Positions 50,341 to 59,502 of a DNA stretch of 64,000 bases are shown in pieces. A model generated the notes under the pieces. The model was given only the letters and a program-made list of their open reading frames with translations. It had not been told where the DNA came from and ran no database searches. Origin of the DNA: Merdicola sp905200315 (GTDB lineage: Bacteria > Bacillota > Clostridia > TANB77 > CAG-508); assembly GCA_902461935.1 (NCBI GenBank), contig CABPZP010000003.1, forward strand, positions 45,106-109,105, read 5' to 3'. The position numbers and the translations under genes are program-made. Within the stretch, counting starts at the first letter, position 1. The number at the start of each line of letters is the position of its first letter.

Positions 50341-51948
50341 ATGAATGAAATTTTGTTAAGAAAAAGTAGTTTAAAGCAATTAGAACAAATAAAAAAGTTT
50401 ATGTATTGCCATGAATATAAAAATCTAAACATATTTTCAAGACAATACTATAAAGAAATAATTCTAAATAAATTTAACCATTATTCTAAACCATATGCCT
50501 TTATGTTTGGTGATTTTGATAAATTAAACACTATTAATAACATTTTTGGTAAAGAAGCTGGAGATAAAGCCTTGTATAATGCTTTAAAAGTAATAAAATA
50601 TTCATTACCACAAAAAGCAATAATTTCTCGTGTTGCTGGTGATGAGTTTTCTATTATACTTACAGAATGTACAAAGGAACAAGCAACTTACTATAAGAAA
50701 ATTATAGACAAAAATTTATATACTTATAGAAATTCAACAAGTGGTCTTACAATTACTTTTGGTATTGAAGATTCTAAAGAAAGTCCTTTAGTTTGCAAGT
50801 TATCTTATAATGCAGAACAAAAAGTAAATAATATAAAAAGTAAAAGAAAAGTAATAGAAAATCTCAACGATGTAGAATTAAATAATATTAATTTAGATAC
50901 TAACAATTCCGATAAATTATGGAAAAATTTAAATCATAGTATTTCAAGTGCAATAAAAAATTATGTTGCAGATTTAAGACTCTCAGACTCCTTTAATTAC
51001 ACTGCAAAGGATTTAAAAAGTGAATCTCTATTTATTATTGAAGAACTTGGAACTTTAATAGAACATAAAAAAAATATAGAAATTGATTCACCTCATATTG
51101 TTTCATATACTCAAAAACTTTCTAAGGAATCTGCAAATTTATTACATAATTTACTATCTAATAATGAAGATTTTAATAGTCAATTAAATAATTTATCTTA
51201 CAAAGATTTGTTAAACATAAATTCATCTAGTAAAGAACTATCAAATCAATTAATTAGAAATCCCATTTCTCAGTTATACGGAAAAAGCTACTTAAATCAC
51301 TTTTTAGTGAATAAAATATGCAATTCCGCTTCTGAATATGAAGCTATTTACTTTAGCAACGTTGGCGTAAAAACTTCTAATACGGCCTATGGCCACGATT
51401 ATACAGATAAAAGGTTATCAACCTCTGCTAATGCCTTAAAATCTCACTTATCAGATATTTCTCTATTTAATAATTCAAACTTTACTTTTGATGATTTAGA
51501 TAATTTTTTAATCGACTTAGGCGGTGGAAATTATTTAGCTATAGTTGAAAAATCACAAGAAATATCTGAAAGCGAAATAAAAAATATTATAAATTCACTG
51601 AATAATTCTAAAGAAGATATTTTAAAATTTGGTTATTCTATAAATCCTAATTTTCAAAATAGCACCCCAGATATTTTTAATAATTCCTTAGAAAAATTGA
51701 AAGTTGATTGTAATAAGAGTAAAGATAAAATAAAACATAAAATTTTAACAAGTTCAGACTCTATTTTAGCTTTTGATAAAGAAATTTTACAATGTGTAAA
51801 CCAATTTTTAGAAACTATACCTAATGCTCCAAATGATATCAATGCTAAAAAGCGCTTTTTATCTAATGTTTTTATTTCTTTAACAAACGAAGCTTCTAAT
51901 TATAAAGGTTCTTCTTTAGATGAAAAAGAAGATTTCTCAAGAGATTAA
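50341..51948 (+). CDS. Tandem GGDEF protein (diguanylate cyclase, second domain degenerate)
   Basis: 535 residues, no membrane segment. First domain (about 30-170): FMFGDFDKLNTINNIFGKEA is the D-D-K-N substrate site and RVAGDEFSIIL (residues 97-107) the active loop with AGDEF in place of GGDEF, a form often still active. A roughly 120-residue helical middle follows. The second GGDEF-like domain (from NPISQLYGKSYLNHFLVNKI) lacks the catalytic loop: it reads DLGGGNYLAIVEKS. It probably makes c-di-GMP or regulates it; type IV-like pili are common outputs in Clostridia. An AGAGGTAGAAT box precedes the ATG. Confidence 0.8.
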   Translation: MNEILLRKSSLKQLEQIKKFMYCHEYKNLNIFSRQYYKEIILNKFNHYSKPYAFMFGDFDKLNTINNIFGKEAGDKALYNALKVIKYSLPQKAIISRVAGDEFSIILTECTKEQATYYKKIIDKNLYTYRNSTSGLTITFGIEDSKESPLVCKLSYNAEQKVNNIKSKRKVIENLNDVELNNINLDTNNSDKLWKNLNHSISSAIKNYVADLRLSDSFNYTAKDLKSESLFIIEELGTLIEHKKNIEIDSPHIVSYTQKLSKESANLLHNLLSNNEDFNSQLNNLSYKDLLNINSSSKELSNQLIRNPISQLYGKSYLNHFLVNKICNSASEYEAIYFSNVGVKTSNTAYGHDYTDKRLSTSANALKSHLSDISLFNNSNFTFDDLDNFLIDLGGGNYLAIVEKSQEISESEIKNIINSLNNSKEDILKFGYSINPNFQNSTPDIFNNSLEKLKVDCNKSKDKIKHKILTSSDSILAFDKEILQCVNQFLETIPNAPNDINAKKRFLSNVFISLTNEASNYKGSSLDEKEDFSRD

Positions 51949-51950
51949 AT

Positions 51951-52799
51951 TTACTTTTTAAAGCCCATTCCAAAGACCTCTCTAGCATTTGAAATTATAA
52001 TGAATGCCTGAGGGTCTATTTTTTTAGCCGCTGTTTTTACCTTAAATACATCTCCTCTTGTTGCGGCACACATTAGTATAATCTTTTCCTTATTTGTATA
52101 CATTCCCTTCCCAAACAACCCTGTTGTTCCTCTTTTTATGTTTTCTCCAATTTTTATAGCTATTTCTTCATTTTTTTCTGAAATGATAAAAATAAGTTTA
52201 GTAAAATAAATTCCTTCAAATAAAATATCTATTACTTTTCCCATTAAATATATAGATATTGCAGAATATAACCCAATTTCTATTTCTTTAAAAAAGATAA
52301 TATTCAATACCACAACAATCACATCTATAATAACAATAACATTACTTATTCGCATATTGGAATTATATTCTTTTATAATATTACTTACTAGCTCGCTTCC
52401 TCCAGTTGAACCATTTGCTCTTAATATAATTGCAGTTCCAATTCCTACAATTATTCCACCATATATGCACGCTAAAAAACTATCTGCTGTTATTGTATTT
52501 AATTTATCAAATATATCCATAAAAATAGATAAACTAATAGTTCCTACAACAGATTTAGCAAAAAAAGATTTTCCTATTTTATATCCAGAAAATAAAAATA
52601 AAGGAACATTTAAAACAATATTTGTAATTCCCATAGGAATTTTAAATAAATAATATAATATTGTTGCTAATCCAGCTATCCCACCAGTTGAAAGCTTACA
52701 TGGTAATAAAAACATAGATATTCCCAATGCCACTACTGCAGCCCCAAAAATAACTTCAATAATATCTATAAAAAAAACTTTAATATTTTCTTTATTCAT
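51951..52799 (-). CDS. YitT-family membrane protein (DUF2179 C-terminal domain)
   Basis: Start ATG 52799 (AAGGTGATTTTT upstream). 282 residues: about five membrane helices, the first with FGAAVVALGISMFLLPCKLS and the family motif STGGIAGLATILYY, then RANGSTGGSELVSNI. A cytoplasmic DUF2179 domain ends the protein (GLFGKGMYTNKEKIILMCAA through EVFGMGFKK). Function unknown although very common in Firmicutes. Convergent with the GGDEF gene, 2 bp between the stops. Confidence 0.9.
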   Translation of the reverse strand: MNKENIKVFFIDIIEVIFGAAVVALGISMFLLPCKLSTGGIAGLATILYYLFKIPMGITNIVLNVPLFLFSGYKIGKSFFAKSVVGTISLSIFMDIFDKLNTITADSFLACIYGGIIVGIGTAIILRANGSTGGSELVSNIIKEYNSNMRISNVIVIIDVIVVVLNIIFFKEIEIGLYSAISIYLMGKVIDILFEGIYFTKLIFIISEKNEEIAIKIGENIKRGTTGLFGKGMYTNKEKIILMCAATRGDVFKVKTAAKKIDPQAFIIISNAREVFGMGFKK

Positions 52800-52857
52800 A
52801 AAAATCACCTTATATTGCTATTATTAGCAATATAAGGCTTTTTAATGCACTTTATAA

Positions 52858-53850
52858 TTATACTTCTAAAAAATCTGTAAATTTTTTCTTTATATTTATT
52901 TCTATTTTTCCTGGCTTAATTTCTTCGTTCGTAACAACTTTAGAATCAACATTATAATATTCTTTTAATTTTTCTATGTTTTCGTTTTCAAATCCTATAG
53001 CGTTTTCAAAATTTTGTGGATTTACCTCTATTTCTACTTCTTTAACTTTTACATTGTATTGTTTTATTTTATCTACAATAGTATCAAACCATATACCTGA
53101 TTCTACTCTATTTTTAAATTCTTCATTTGCAACATTATTCATAATTTCAACTGCTATTTTTTTGTGTGTTAGTATATAAAATATTTCTTTTGCTCTTTCT
53201 ATACTCTGAACTATTGTTAATTCTTCATATTCACCTTTTTCGAATTCTTGAGCAATTTTTGTTTTTTCTTTAATTGATACTTGGTAAACTTCAACACATT
53301 TTGGTTTTAATTTACATATTAATTTTGCAGTATTTATCTCATCTAATTTTGTTGCTTCTGGTAAACCTATATATATTTTATATATTAAATAAAAACCGAA
53401 TCTTTTTATTAATTTTGTTGCTCTTTTTATTTCTTCATATGTAAAAGAAAATTGTGCTCTTTTCAATAGATAATTGCTTAAAGAAGCTACTTCCATTTTT
53501 ATAGTTTTTACTTTGTATTTTCTTAGTATTTTCAAATTTTGTTTTGTAATATTTTGTGGTAATGTTTTTATTATAATATTTGATATTTTATTTTCCTTAA
53601 TATATGGTAATACGCTTGAAAGTAATTCCTCTTGTTTATCTAAGTCTAATTTAGTAAAATATTCTCCTTCAAATGAAATTTCAATATTATTATTTTCTAT
53701 CTCTTTTAAATTTTTCTCAATTATATCTACAACATCTTTAGCTGTTATCTGTTTTTCCTGCAATTTTATTCCAGTTGAACTAGAAAAAATATCTTTTTCT
53801 CTCTCTATTGTTTCCTTTAATTCTATCGGTAAAATGTAAGTTTTTTTCAT
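52858..53850 (-). CDS. Radical-SAM-like (Elp3/MiaB-type) protein lacking the FeS cysteines
   Basis: 330 residues. The TIM-barrel part (EISFEGEYFTKLDLDKQEELLSSVLPYI, IIIKTLPQNITKQNLKILRK, VKTIKMEVASLSNYLLKRAQ, GLPEATKLDEINTAKLICKL) follows the radical SAM protein that often lies between rnc and smc in Clostridia. At the expected CxxxCxxC site the sequence is ETIEREKDIFSSSTGIKLQE with no Cys, so it cannot bind the catalytic 4Fe-4S cluster in the normal way. It is a degenerate paralogue or a pseudoenzyme; the frame is intact over its whole length. It lies 13 bp after rnc. Confidence 0.7.
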   Translation of the reverse strand: MKKTYILPIELKETIEREKDIFSSSTGIKLQEKQITAKDVVDIIEKNLKEIENNNIEISFEGEYFTKLDLDKQEELLSSVLPYIKENKISNIIIKTLPQNITKQNLKILRKYKVKTIKMEVASLSNYLLKRAQFSFTYEEIKRATKLIKRFGFYLIYKIYIGLPEATKLDEINTAKLICKLKPKCVEVYQVSIKEKTKIAQEFEKGEYEELTIVQSIERAKEIFYILTHKKIAVEIMNNVANEEFKNRVESGIWFDTIVDKIKQYNVKVKEVEIEVNPQNFENAIGFENENIEKLKEYYNVDSKVVTNEEIKPGKIEINIKKKFTDFLEV

Positions 53851-53862
53851 ATTTTCCTCCTT

Positions 53863-54549
53863 TCATTTTTTTAATATTTCTATTGCTTTTTTTGCAGCTT
53901 CCATTTCAGCATGTTTTTTAGAGCTTCCTTCCCCAATTGCTAAATATTTTCCTTCACATTCCACTTTAGCCGTAAATTTTTTATCGTGATCTGGTCCTTC
54001 TTCTTTTATAATTGTATATTTTATATTAACATTACCATTTACTTGTAACATTTCTTGTAAAACTGTTTTATAATCCTTCATTCCAACACTTTTACTAGAA
54101 ATTTCTATGCTATCTTTTAAATTATCTATTATAAACTTTTTAGCAGGTTCAAGACCTCCATCTAAGTATATTGCCGCAACCACTGCCTCAAAGGTATCTT
54201 CTAATACTGCTTTTCTTTGAGCTCCGTTATTTAAAATCTCGCTTTTTCCTAATAATAAGAAATCACTAAAATTATGCATTTTTGAAACTTTAGATAAGCT
54301 TTCTTCACATACAACACTTGCTCTAACTTTAGTCATTTCTCCTTCTTTTAAGTTATCATAATTTCTATACAAAAATTCACTAGATACAAATTCTAAAATA
54401 CTATCTCCTAAAAATTCAAGTTTTTCATAGCTCTCAACTTTCTGTTCATATGCATAAGAAGAATGTGTTAAAGCCTGTTTTAAAAGATTAATATTATTAA
54501 ATTTATACCCTATGCTATCTTCTAATTTTGAAAAATCCATATTATTCAC
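53863..54549 (-). CDS. rnc: Ribonuclease III
   Basis: 228 residues. The RNase III domain has LTHSSYAYE and the signature EKLEFLGDSILEFVSSEFLY, with the second acidic site LEDTFEAVVAAIYLDGG. The C-terminal dsRNA-binding domain has DHDKKFTAKVECEGKYLAIG followed by GSSKKHAEMEAAKKAIE. Processes rRNA and other double-stranded RNA. The usual gene order acpP-rnc is interrupted here by a prepilin-like gene. Confidence 0.96.
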   Translation of the reverse strand: MNNMDFSKLEDSIGYKFNNINLLKQALTHSSYAYEQKVESYEKLEFLGDSILEFVSSEFLYRNYDNLKEGEMTKVRASVVCEESLSKVSKMHNFSDFLLLGKSEILNNGAQRKAVLEDTFEAVVAAIYLDGGLEPAKKFIIDNLKDSIEISSKSVGMKDYKTVLQEMLQVNGNVNIKYTIIKEEGPDHDKKFTAKVECEGKYLAIGEGSSKKHAEMEAAKKAIEILKK

Positions 54550-54618
54550 CTCAGTTCTATAAATTAAAATAGCATTTTTTATGTTTACATTATATACTAA
54601 AATAAAAAATTTGCAAGA

Positions 54619-54653
54619 AAAAAAGAAATAAACCTATAATTTATTTCTTTTTT
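54619..54653 (-). terminator. Terminator of the 54.7-kb prepilin-like gene
   Basis: Stem AAAAGAAATAA / TTATTTCTTTT, then T-rich on the minus strand, 8 nt after the stop. Confidence 0.7.
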
Positions 54654-54660
54654 ATATAGT

Positions 54661-55314
54661 TTAATATATTCCATATAATTCTGCTTTTGTAGTAGAATTA
54701 TTTACACATTTCATTACTACTGATGTATCGCTCTTATAGTAACAATAAGCAACATATGGAGCAGTATTATTATAATTTACAAAAAAGCTATTTTCTCCTT
54801 GTTTCTTTAATAAATCAACAGAAATTTCGGTTGATGCTACTAAATTATTATAACTATTATAGCATATAAGAATAACAGAATTATACTGATTTAAATCTTT
54901 TACATCTAACTCTGTTTCATTTTGAGAAGTTGTTGACGCTAATAGTTCCCAAGTTCCTTTTTTCTTTAATTTTTCATATTCTTCCTTTTCTATTGTAATT
55001 TGTTCTCTTGTATTATAATCATTAACTTTATTTTCTAAACTTTGTAAATTTTTTTCTTCCTCAATTTGTGCTTCATTTGTTTTTTCTTTAGATATTTGCG
55101 CCTTTTTTATTATTCCATTTTCCCCCATTATCATATTCAAGGTTACACCTGCTAAAATTAATAATACGATTATTGTTATTATTAGAGCGATTAAGGTTAT
55201 TGCAGTATTAGATGTTGGTTTGTAGGACATTTTGAGGTTGGATGTTTGAATGTTTGATTTTATTTTACCGAATATTTTTAATATTATTTTTCTCTTTTTC
55301 GGCATTTTTTTCAT
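54661..55314 (-). CDS. Prepilin-like surface protein without a microsatellite
   Basis: 217 residues. A basic leader (MKKMPKKRKIILKIFGKIKS) and the repeat-derived NIQTSNLKMSYKPTSNT precede the prepilin helix (AITLIALIITIIVLLILAGV, NMIMGENGIIKKAQ). A coiled linker leads to a roughly 100-residue domain (WELLASTTSQNETELDVKDL ... YCYYKSDTSVVMKC). It shares the AGAAGGAG box and a palindrome in the 5' UTR (55346-55370) with its siblings but has no dinucleotide tract and is open from its ATG. Inserted between acpP and rnc. Confidence 0.78.
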   Translation of the reverse strand: MKKMPKKRKIILKIFGKIKSNIQTSNLKMSYKPTSNTAITLIALIITIIVLLILAGVTLNMIMGENGIIKKAQISKEKTNEAQIEEEKNLQSLENKVNDYNTREQITIEKEEYEKLKKKGTWELLASTTSQNETELDVKDLNQYNSVILICYNSYNNLVASTEISVDLLKKQGENSFFVNYNNTAPYVAYCYYKSDTSVVMKCVNNSTTKAELYGIY

Positions 55315-55345
55315 ATTAAATCTTCTCCTTCTTTTGTTTTTATTA

Positions 55346-55370
55346 CAAGCACGAAGTACAGTGCTTACAA
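55346..55370. repeat. Palindrome in the 5' UTR of the 54.7-kb prepilin-like gene
   Basis: CAAGCACGAAGTACAGTGCTTACAA, an imperfect B-type REP (AAGCACgaagtacaGTGCTT), about 15 bp upstream of the ribosome-binding site. Confidence 0.65.
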
Positions 55371-55487
55371 TAATTAAATTTTACATTTTTATTTTATATT
55401 AAATAAACTTTTATTTCAATACTTTTAAATAAATTTTTCTATAATTAAAAAACAACTTTATATTTCTCTTTTTAAAATAAAAAATGT

Positions 55488-55535
55488 ACGAAAAAAACAT
55501 ATTGTAATTTTTATTTTACAATATGTTTTTTATAT
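55488..55535 (-). terminator. Terminator after acpP
   Basis: A 15-bp perfect stem (AAAAACATATTGTAA / TTACAATATGTTTTT) with T7 on the minus strand. Sequence resembles the terminator at 20295. Confidence 0.85.
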
Positions 55536-55553
55536 TATTTATTTTTTAACTGC

Positions 55554-55793
55554 TTACGCATTTTCTTTTATGTATTCAACTACATCATTTACAGTTACTA
55601 TTTTTTCTGCATCAGCATCTGGAATTTCCATATCAAATTCTTCTTCTAATGCCATTATTAATTCTACTATATCTAGAGAGTCTGCACCTAAGTCATCTAT
55701 AAAAGATGCTTCTAGTGTAACTGAAGCTTCTGCAGCTCCTAATTGTTCTACTATTATAGCTTTTACTTTTTCAAATACTTCTTCTGAACTCAT
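55554..55793 (-). CDS. acpP: Acyl carrier protein
   Basis: 79 residues, highly acidic. DLGADSLDIVELIMALEEEF contains the Ser that carries 4'-phosphopantetheine; it carries growing acyl chains in fatty acid synthesis. Downstream of plsX in the common plsX-acpP order. GGGGGTGAACTTAAAGTA precedes the ATG. Confidence 0.96.
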   Translation of the reverse strand: MSSEEVFEKVKAIIVEQLGAAEASVTLEASFIDDLGADSLDIVELIMALEEEFDMEIPDADAEKIVTVNDVVEYIKENA

Positions 55794-55917
55794 TACTTTA
55801 AGTTCACCCCCTTTTGCTTTTGCAAATTGTATAAAATTATTTTAGTATTTTTACTATAGCAAGTTTATATTATAAGTTGTAATAATTGTCAATACATTTC
55901 GACCGATTATTCTATTT

Positions 55918-56940
55918 TTATTTTTCAAATTCTTCTGTTAATTTTTCAACTGCTTTATTTTTAACGAATTGTTCTGCTTGTTTTATTGTAAATTCAAATA
56001 ATTTTTCATCACTGCTTCCATGTGCTTTTACAACTGGTTTCTTTACTCCTAAGAATAACGCTCCTCCATATTCTTTATAGCTCATTTCTTTTGATAACCC
56101 ATTTATTACAGGCAACGCTGGTATAGCACCTATTGTTCTAAATATATTTTTCTTTATATTATCTTTTAATGATTTCTTTACAAGTTTTCCTACTCCCTCA
56201 ACTGTTTTTAGAAATATGTTTCCTGTAAATCCATCTGCAACTAAAATATCTAGTTTTCCTGTAAAGGCATCTCTTCCTTCTACATTTCCAACAAAATTAA
56301 TATTTTCTTCTTTTGCTTTTTCTTTTATTAAATTATAACTTTCTTTTATTAATTCATTTCCCTTTGTTTCTTCTGTTCCAATATTTAATAAACCTACTGT
56401 TGGATTTTCTTTTCCAAATGTATTGCGTAAGTATATACTTGCCATTTTAGCAAATTGTAATAAATTAATTGGCTTGCAATTTGTATTTGAACCACAATCC
56501 ATTAAAACTAATCTACTTTTATAAGAAGGAAGTATTCCAGCTAGTGCTGGTCTATCTACACCTTTTATTCTTCCTACTATTAGTGTTGCTCCAGTAAGCA
56601 GTGCTCCTGAGTTTCCAGCTGATATAAATACATCGCCTTCTCCTTGTTTTAGCATATTAAAACCTACAACCATTGATGAATCTTTTTTGTGTTTTATTGC
56701 AACTGTTGGTGTATCTTCCATTTCTATTGTTTCTGTTGTATGATGTATTTTTAATTTTGGTGATATTTCTGAAATATCATTTTTTCCATAAAATTCTCTT
56801 ACTTTATCATTAATAATATCTTTATTTCCTACAAGTATAACCTCGGTTGTATCTTCTACATCTTTTATTGCTTTTACTGCTCCTTTAATATTTGCATCTG
56901 GTGCATTATCTCCACCCATAGCATCAAGAAGTATTTTCAT
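55918..56940 (-). CDS. plsX: Phosphate acyltransferase PlsX
   Basis: 340 residues. MKILLDAMGGDNAPDANIKG is the family start; HHTTETIEMEDTPTVAIKHK, SAGNSGALLTGATLIVGRI, MDCGSNTNCKP and ILVADGFTGNIFLKTVEG are its conserved blocks. It converts acyl-ACP to acyl-phosphate for the PlsY step of phospholipid synthesis. An AAGGAGACTTAAATT box precedes the ATG. Confidence 0.96.
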   Translation of the reverse strand: MKILLDAMGGDNAPDANIKGAVKAIKDVEDTTEVILVGNKDIINDKVREFYGKNDISEISPKLKIHHTTETIEMEDTPTVAIKHKKDSSMVVGFNMLKQGEGDVFISAGNSGALLTGATLIVGRIKGVDRPALAGILPSYKSRLVLMDCGSNTNCKPINLLQFAKMASIYLRNTFGKENPTVGLLNIGTEETKGNELIKESYNLIKEKAKEENINFVGNVEGRDAFTGKLDILVADGFTGNIFLKTVEGVGKLVKKSLKDNIKKNIFRTIGAIPALPVINGLSKEMSYKEYGGALFLGVKKPVVKAHGSSDEKLFEFTIKQAEQFVKNKAVEKLTEEFEK

Positions 56941-57099
56941 AATTTAAGTCTCCTTTTTGTTTTATATTTCATATATATTTCGATTTTTTAATTTTATTAT
57001 TATTTTATAAAAAAAGCAAGTATTTTGACTAATTATTCTATAATAAAAAATATTGTCCACTCCTACATATTTCATTTTTTATAATCCATATAAAATAAC

Positions 57100-57132
57100 A
57101 TAAAAAAATAAAACTCCAAAGAGTTTTATTTT
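57100..57132 (-). terminator. Terminator of the 57.1-kb gene
   Basis: Stem ATAAAACTC / GAGTTTTAT with loop CAAA and T7 on the minus strand; it overlaps the stop codon. Confidence 0.75.
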
Positions 57133-57833
57133 ATATAACATTCATCAATTATACATTTTCCATTACTATTGCTTGTAACTTTGAAATTAATTGTATCTGA
57201 AATTACTTCATCATAAGCATCGTTTTCAATTTCGGCTTTATAGCTATTATCTGAAATTTTTGAAATATTTTTTACATTGTAACTATCGCCAGAACCATCT
57301 TCGTTTTTAACATATAATGTTCCATTTTTGTTTATATAATCATCATTAAATGTATTGTCGAAGCAATTATTTGATATATAATTTAAAATTTGATTTTTAA
57401 ATTTATCATATTTTACTCCAGTATTTACCTCTGCTTCACCAGATTCTTCTAAATTTGCTATACTTTCTTCGTTCATTAAATTTAAAGGTACTAATATAGA
57501 TAATTTGCTTCCATGTTTATATCCCATTAAATTCAAATATTCTTCTAGAGATTTTTTTACTTCACTATCTGTAAAGCTAGCAGTGTTTGCCAAACTTTCT
57601 GTTGTTGAATTATTAGTAGTATTATTTTCTGTTTCATTATTTGTGTTGTTTTCAACATTGTTGTCTGTTTTTAGCTTATTTATTTCCTCTTTTAGCTCTT
57701 TATTTGATTCTATTTGTTCTTCTTGTTGTTTATTAATTTTTAGAATAAATACTCCCATTACAATTATTGCAACAATTGACAGTATTAAAAAAAGTGTAGT
57801 AATACTTATTTTTATTGTTTTCTTTTCTTCCAT
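57126..57833 (-). CDS. Membrane-anchored extracytoplasmic protein, unknown
   Basis: 235 residues: short cytoplasmic tail (MEEKKTIKIS), one membrane helix (ITTLFLILSIVAIIVMGVFI), a coiled segment, an Asn/Thr/Glu-rich linker (about 55-85, NNVENNTNNETENNTTNNST), then a roughly 140-residue extracellular domain ending KCIIDECYIK. Architecture fits a lipid-facing or cell-wall-zone protein. No family recognised. AAGGGGGATAAA precedes the ATG. Confidence 0.65.
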   Translation of the reverse strand: MEEKKTIKISITTLFLILSIVAIIVMGVFILKINKQQEEQIESNKELKEEINKLKTDNNVENNTNNETENNTTNNSTTESLANTASFTDSEVKKSLEEYLNLMGYKHGSKLSILVPLNLMNEESIANLEESGEAEVNTGVKYDKFKNQILNYISNNCFDNTFNDDYINKNGTLYVKNEDGSGDSYNVKNISKISDNSYKAEIENDAYDEVISDTINFKVTSNSNGKCIIDECYIK

Positions 57834-57930
57834 TTTATCCCCCTTAAAATTTTTTTACGCTATTATTTTATATTAAATAAATTTTTATTTCAATATTTTT
57901 TTATAAATTCTTAAAAATTTATCTTTTTAT

Positions 57931-58234
57931 GTCGGTCAATGACCGCCGCTACATTATAAGGTTTTATATGAATTTATTTTTATTTAAGCGGACAGAGGCG
58001 TCGACCACTACAAAAATCTTACATAATAGAAGATCTTTGCTATGCGGGTCGTCGAGGACGCCGACCCCTACAGCGTTTGACATAATTTTTTTATATAAAA
58101 TAACCATCTTATATATTATTTTTATTTAGGTCGACATAGGCGTCGACCACTACAAAAATCTTACATAATAGAAAAAGCTTTTCCATATGGGTCGTCGGGA
58201 CGCCGACCCATACAGCGTCTGACATAATTTCATT
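57931..58234. repeat. REP cluster with an approximately 140-bp tandem duplication
   Basis: Five REP elements fill the gene-free stretch 57834-58299: 57931-57954, 57988-58012, 58044-58080, 58129-58154 and 58189-58224. Units 57981-58090 and 58122-58234 are imperfect tandem copies of one composite: a GTCGACCACTACA element, the spacer AAAAATCTTACATAATAGAA, then a GGGTCGTCG...CGACCC element with tail TACAGCGT(T/C)TGACATAATTT. The copies have diverged in the stems. Confidence 0.82.
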
Positions 58235-58255
58235 ATAATTATGTTTTTTATTTTA

Positions 58256-58290
58256 TCAAAAAAGAAGCGTTTAAAACGCTTCTTCTCTAT
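58256..58290 (-). terminator. Terminator of the str operon (after tuf)
   Basis: Stem AGAAGCGTTT / AAAACGCTTCT with T6 following on the minus strand, just after the tuf stop. Confidence 0.85.
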
Positions 58291-58299
58291 ATTTATATA

Positions 58300-59502
58300 T
58301 TATTCGATAATATCAGCTACAACTCCTGAACCAACTGTTCTTCCACCTTCACGAATAGCGAATCTTAATCCTTTTTCGATAGCGATTGGAGTAATTAATT
58401 CGATTGTCATGTCGATGTTATCTCCTGGCATAACCATTTCTGTTCCAGCTGCTAATTCAATAACACCTGTAACATCTGTTGTTCTGAAGTAGAATTGTGG
58501 TCTGTATCCATTGAAGAATGGTGTATGTCTTCCACCTTCTTCTTTTGTTAATACATATACTTGTGATGTGAATTTTGTATGTGGATGTATTGTTCCTGGT
58601 TTTGCAAGAACTTGACCTCTTTCAACGTCTTTTCTTTCAATACCTCTTAATAAAACACCAATGTTGTCTCCAGCTTCTGCTTGGTCTAATAATTTTCTGA
58701 ACATTTCTACACCAGTAACAACTGTTTTTCTCTTTTCAGTTGAAAGTCCAACGATTTCAACTTCGTCTTGAACTTTTACGACACCTCTTTCAACTCTACC
58801 TGTAACAACTGTACCTCTACCTGTGATAGTGAATACGTCTTCGATAGGCATTAAGAATGGTTGATCTACTGGTCTTTCTGGTGTTGGTATATAACTATCA
58901 ACAGCAGCCATTAATTCTTTCATTGGAGCATATACTTCATCATCTGGATTTGTAGATGTACTTTCTAATACTTTTAATGAAGAACCTTTTATAATTGGAA
59001 TTTCGTCTCCTGGGAAACCATATTCTGATAATAAGTCTCTAACTTCCATTTCAACTAATTCTAATAATTCTGGATCGTCTACCATATCACATTTGTTTAA
59101 ATATACAACTATATATTTAACACCAACTTGTCTAGCAAGTAAGATGTGCTCTCTTGTTTGAGGCATAGGACCATCTGCAGCAGAAACTACTAAGATAGCT
59201 CCGTCCATTTGAGCAGCACCAGTAATCATGTTTTTAACGTAGTCAGCATGTCCTGGGCAGTCAACGTGTGCATAGTGTCTATTTTCTGTTTCATATTCAA
59301 CGTGTGCTGTATTAATTGTGATTCCTCTTGCTTTTTCTTCTGGAGCACCATCAATTTGATCATAAGCTTCAAATTTAGCTTTTCCTAATAATGATAAATA
59401 TTTTGTAATAGCAGCTGTTGTTGTTGTTTTACCGTGGTCAACATGTCCTATAGTACCGATGTTAACGTGGGGTTTAGTTCTTTCAAATTTTTCCTTTGCC
59501 AT
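58300..59502 (-). CDS. tuf: Elongation factor Tu
   Basis: 400 residues. GTPase motifs GHVDHGKTT (G1), DCPGHADYVK (G3) and NKCDMVDD (G4) are followed by the EF-Tu barrel domains (GRGTVVTGRVERG, HTPFFNGYRPQFYFRTTDVTG, FAIREGGRTVGSGVVADI). Delivers aminoacyl-tRNA to the ribosome. Last gene of rpsL-rpsG-fusA-tuf. Codon choice is less AT-extreme than in neighbouring genes, as expected for high expression. Confidence 0.98.
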   Translation of the reverse strand: MAKEKFERTKPHVNIGTIGHVDHGKTTTTAAITKYLSLLGKAKFEAYDQIDGAPEEKARGITINTAHVEYETENRHYAHVDCPGHADYVKNMITGAAQMDGAILVVSAADGPMPQTREHILLARQVGVKYIVVYLNKCDMVDDPELLELVEMEVRDLLSEYGFPGDEIPIIKGSSLKVLESTSTNPDDEVYAPMKELMAAVDSYIPTPERPVDQPFLMPIEDVFTITGRGTVVTGRVERGVVKVQDEVEIVGLSTEKRKTVVTGVEMFRKLLDQAEAGDNIGVLLRGIERKDVERGQVLAKPGTIHPHTKFTSQVYVLTKEEGGRHTPFFNGYRPQFYFRTTDVTGVIELAAGTEMVMPGDNIDMTIELITPIAIEKGLRFAIREGGRTVGSGVVADIIE

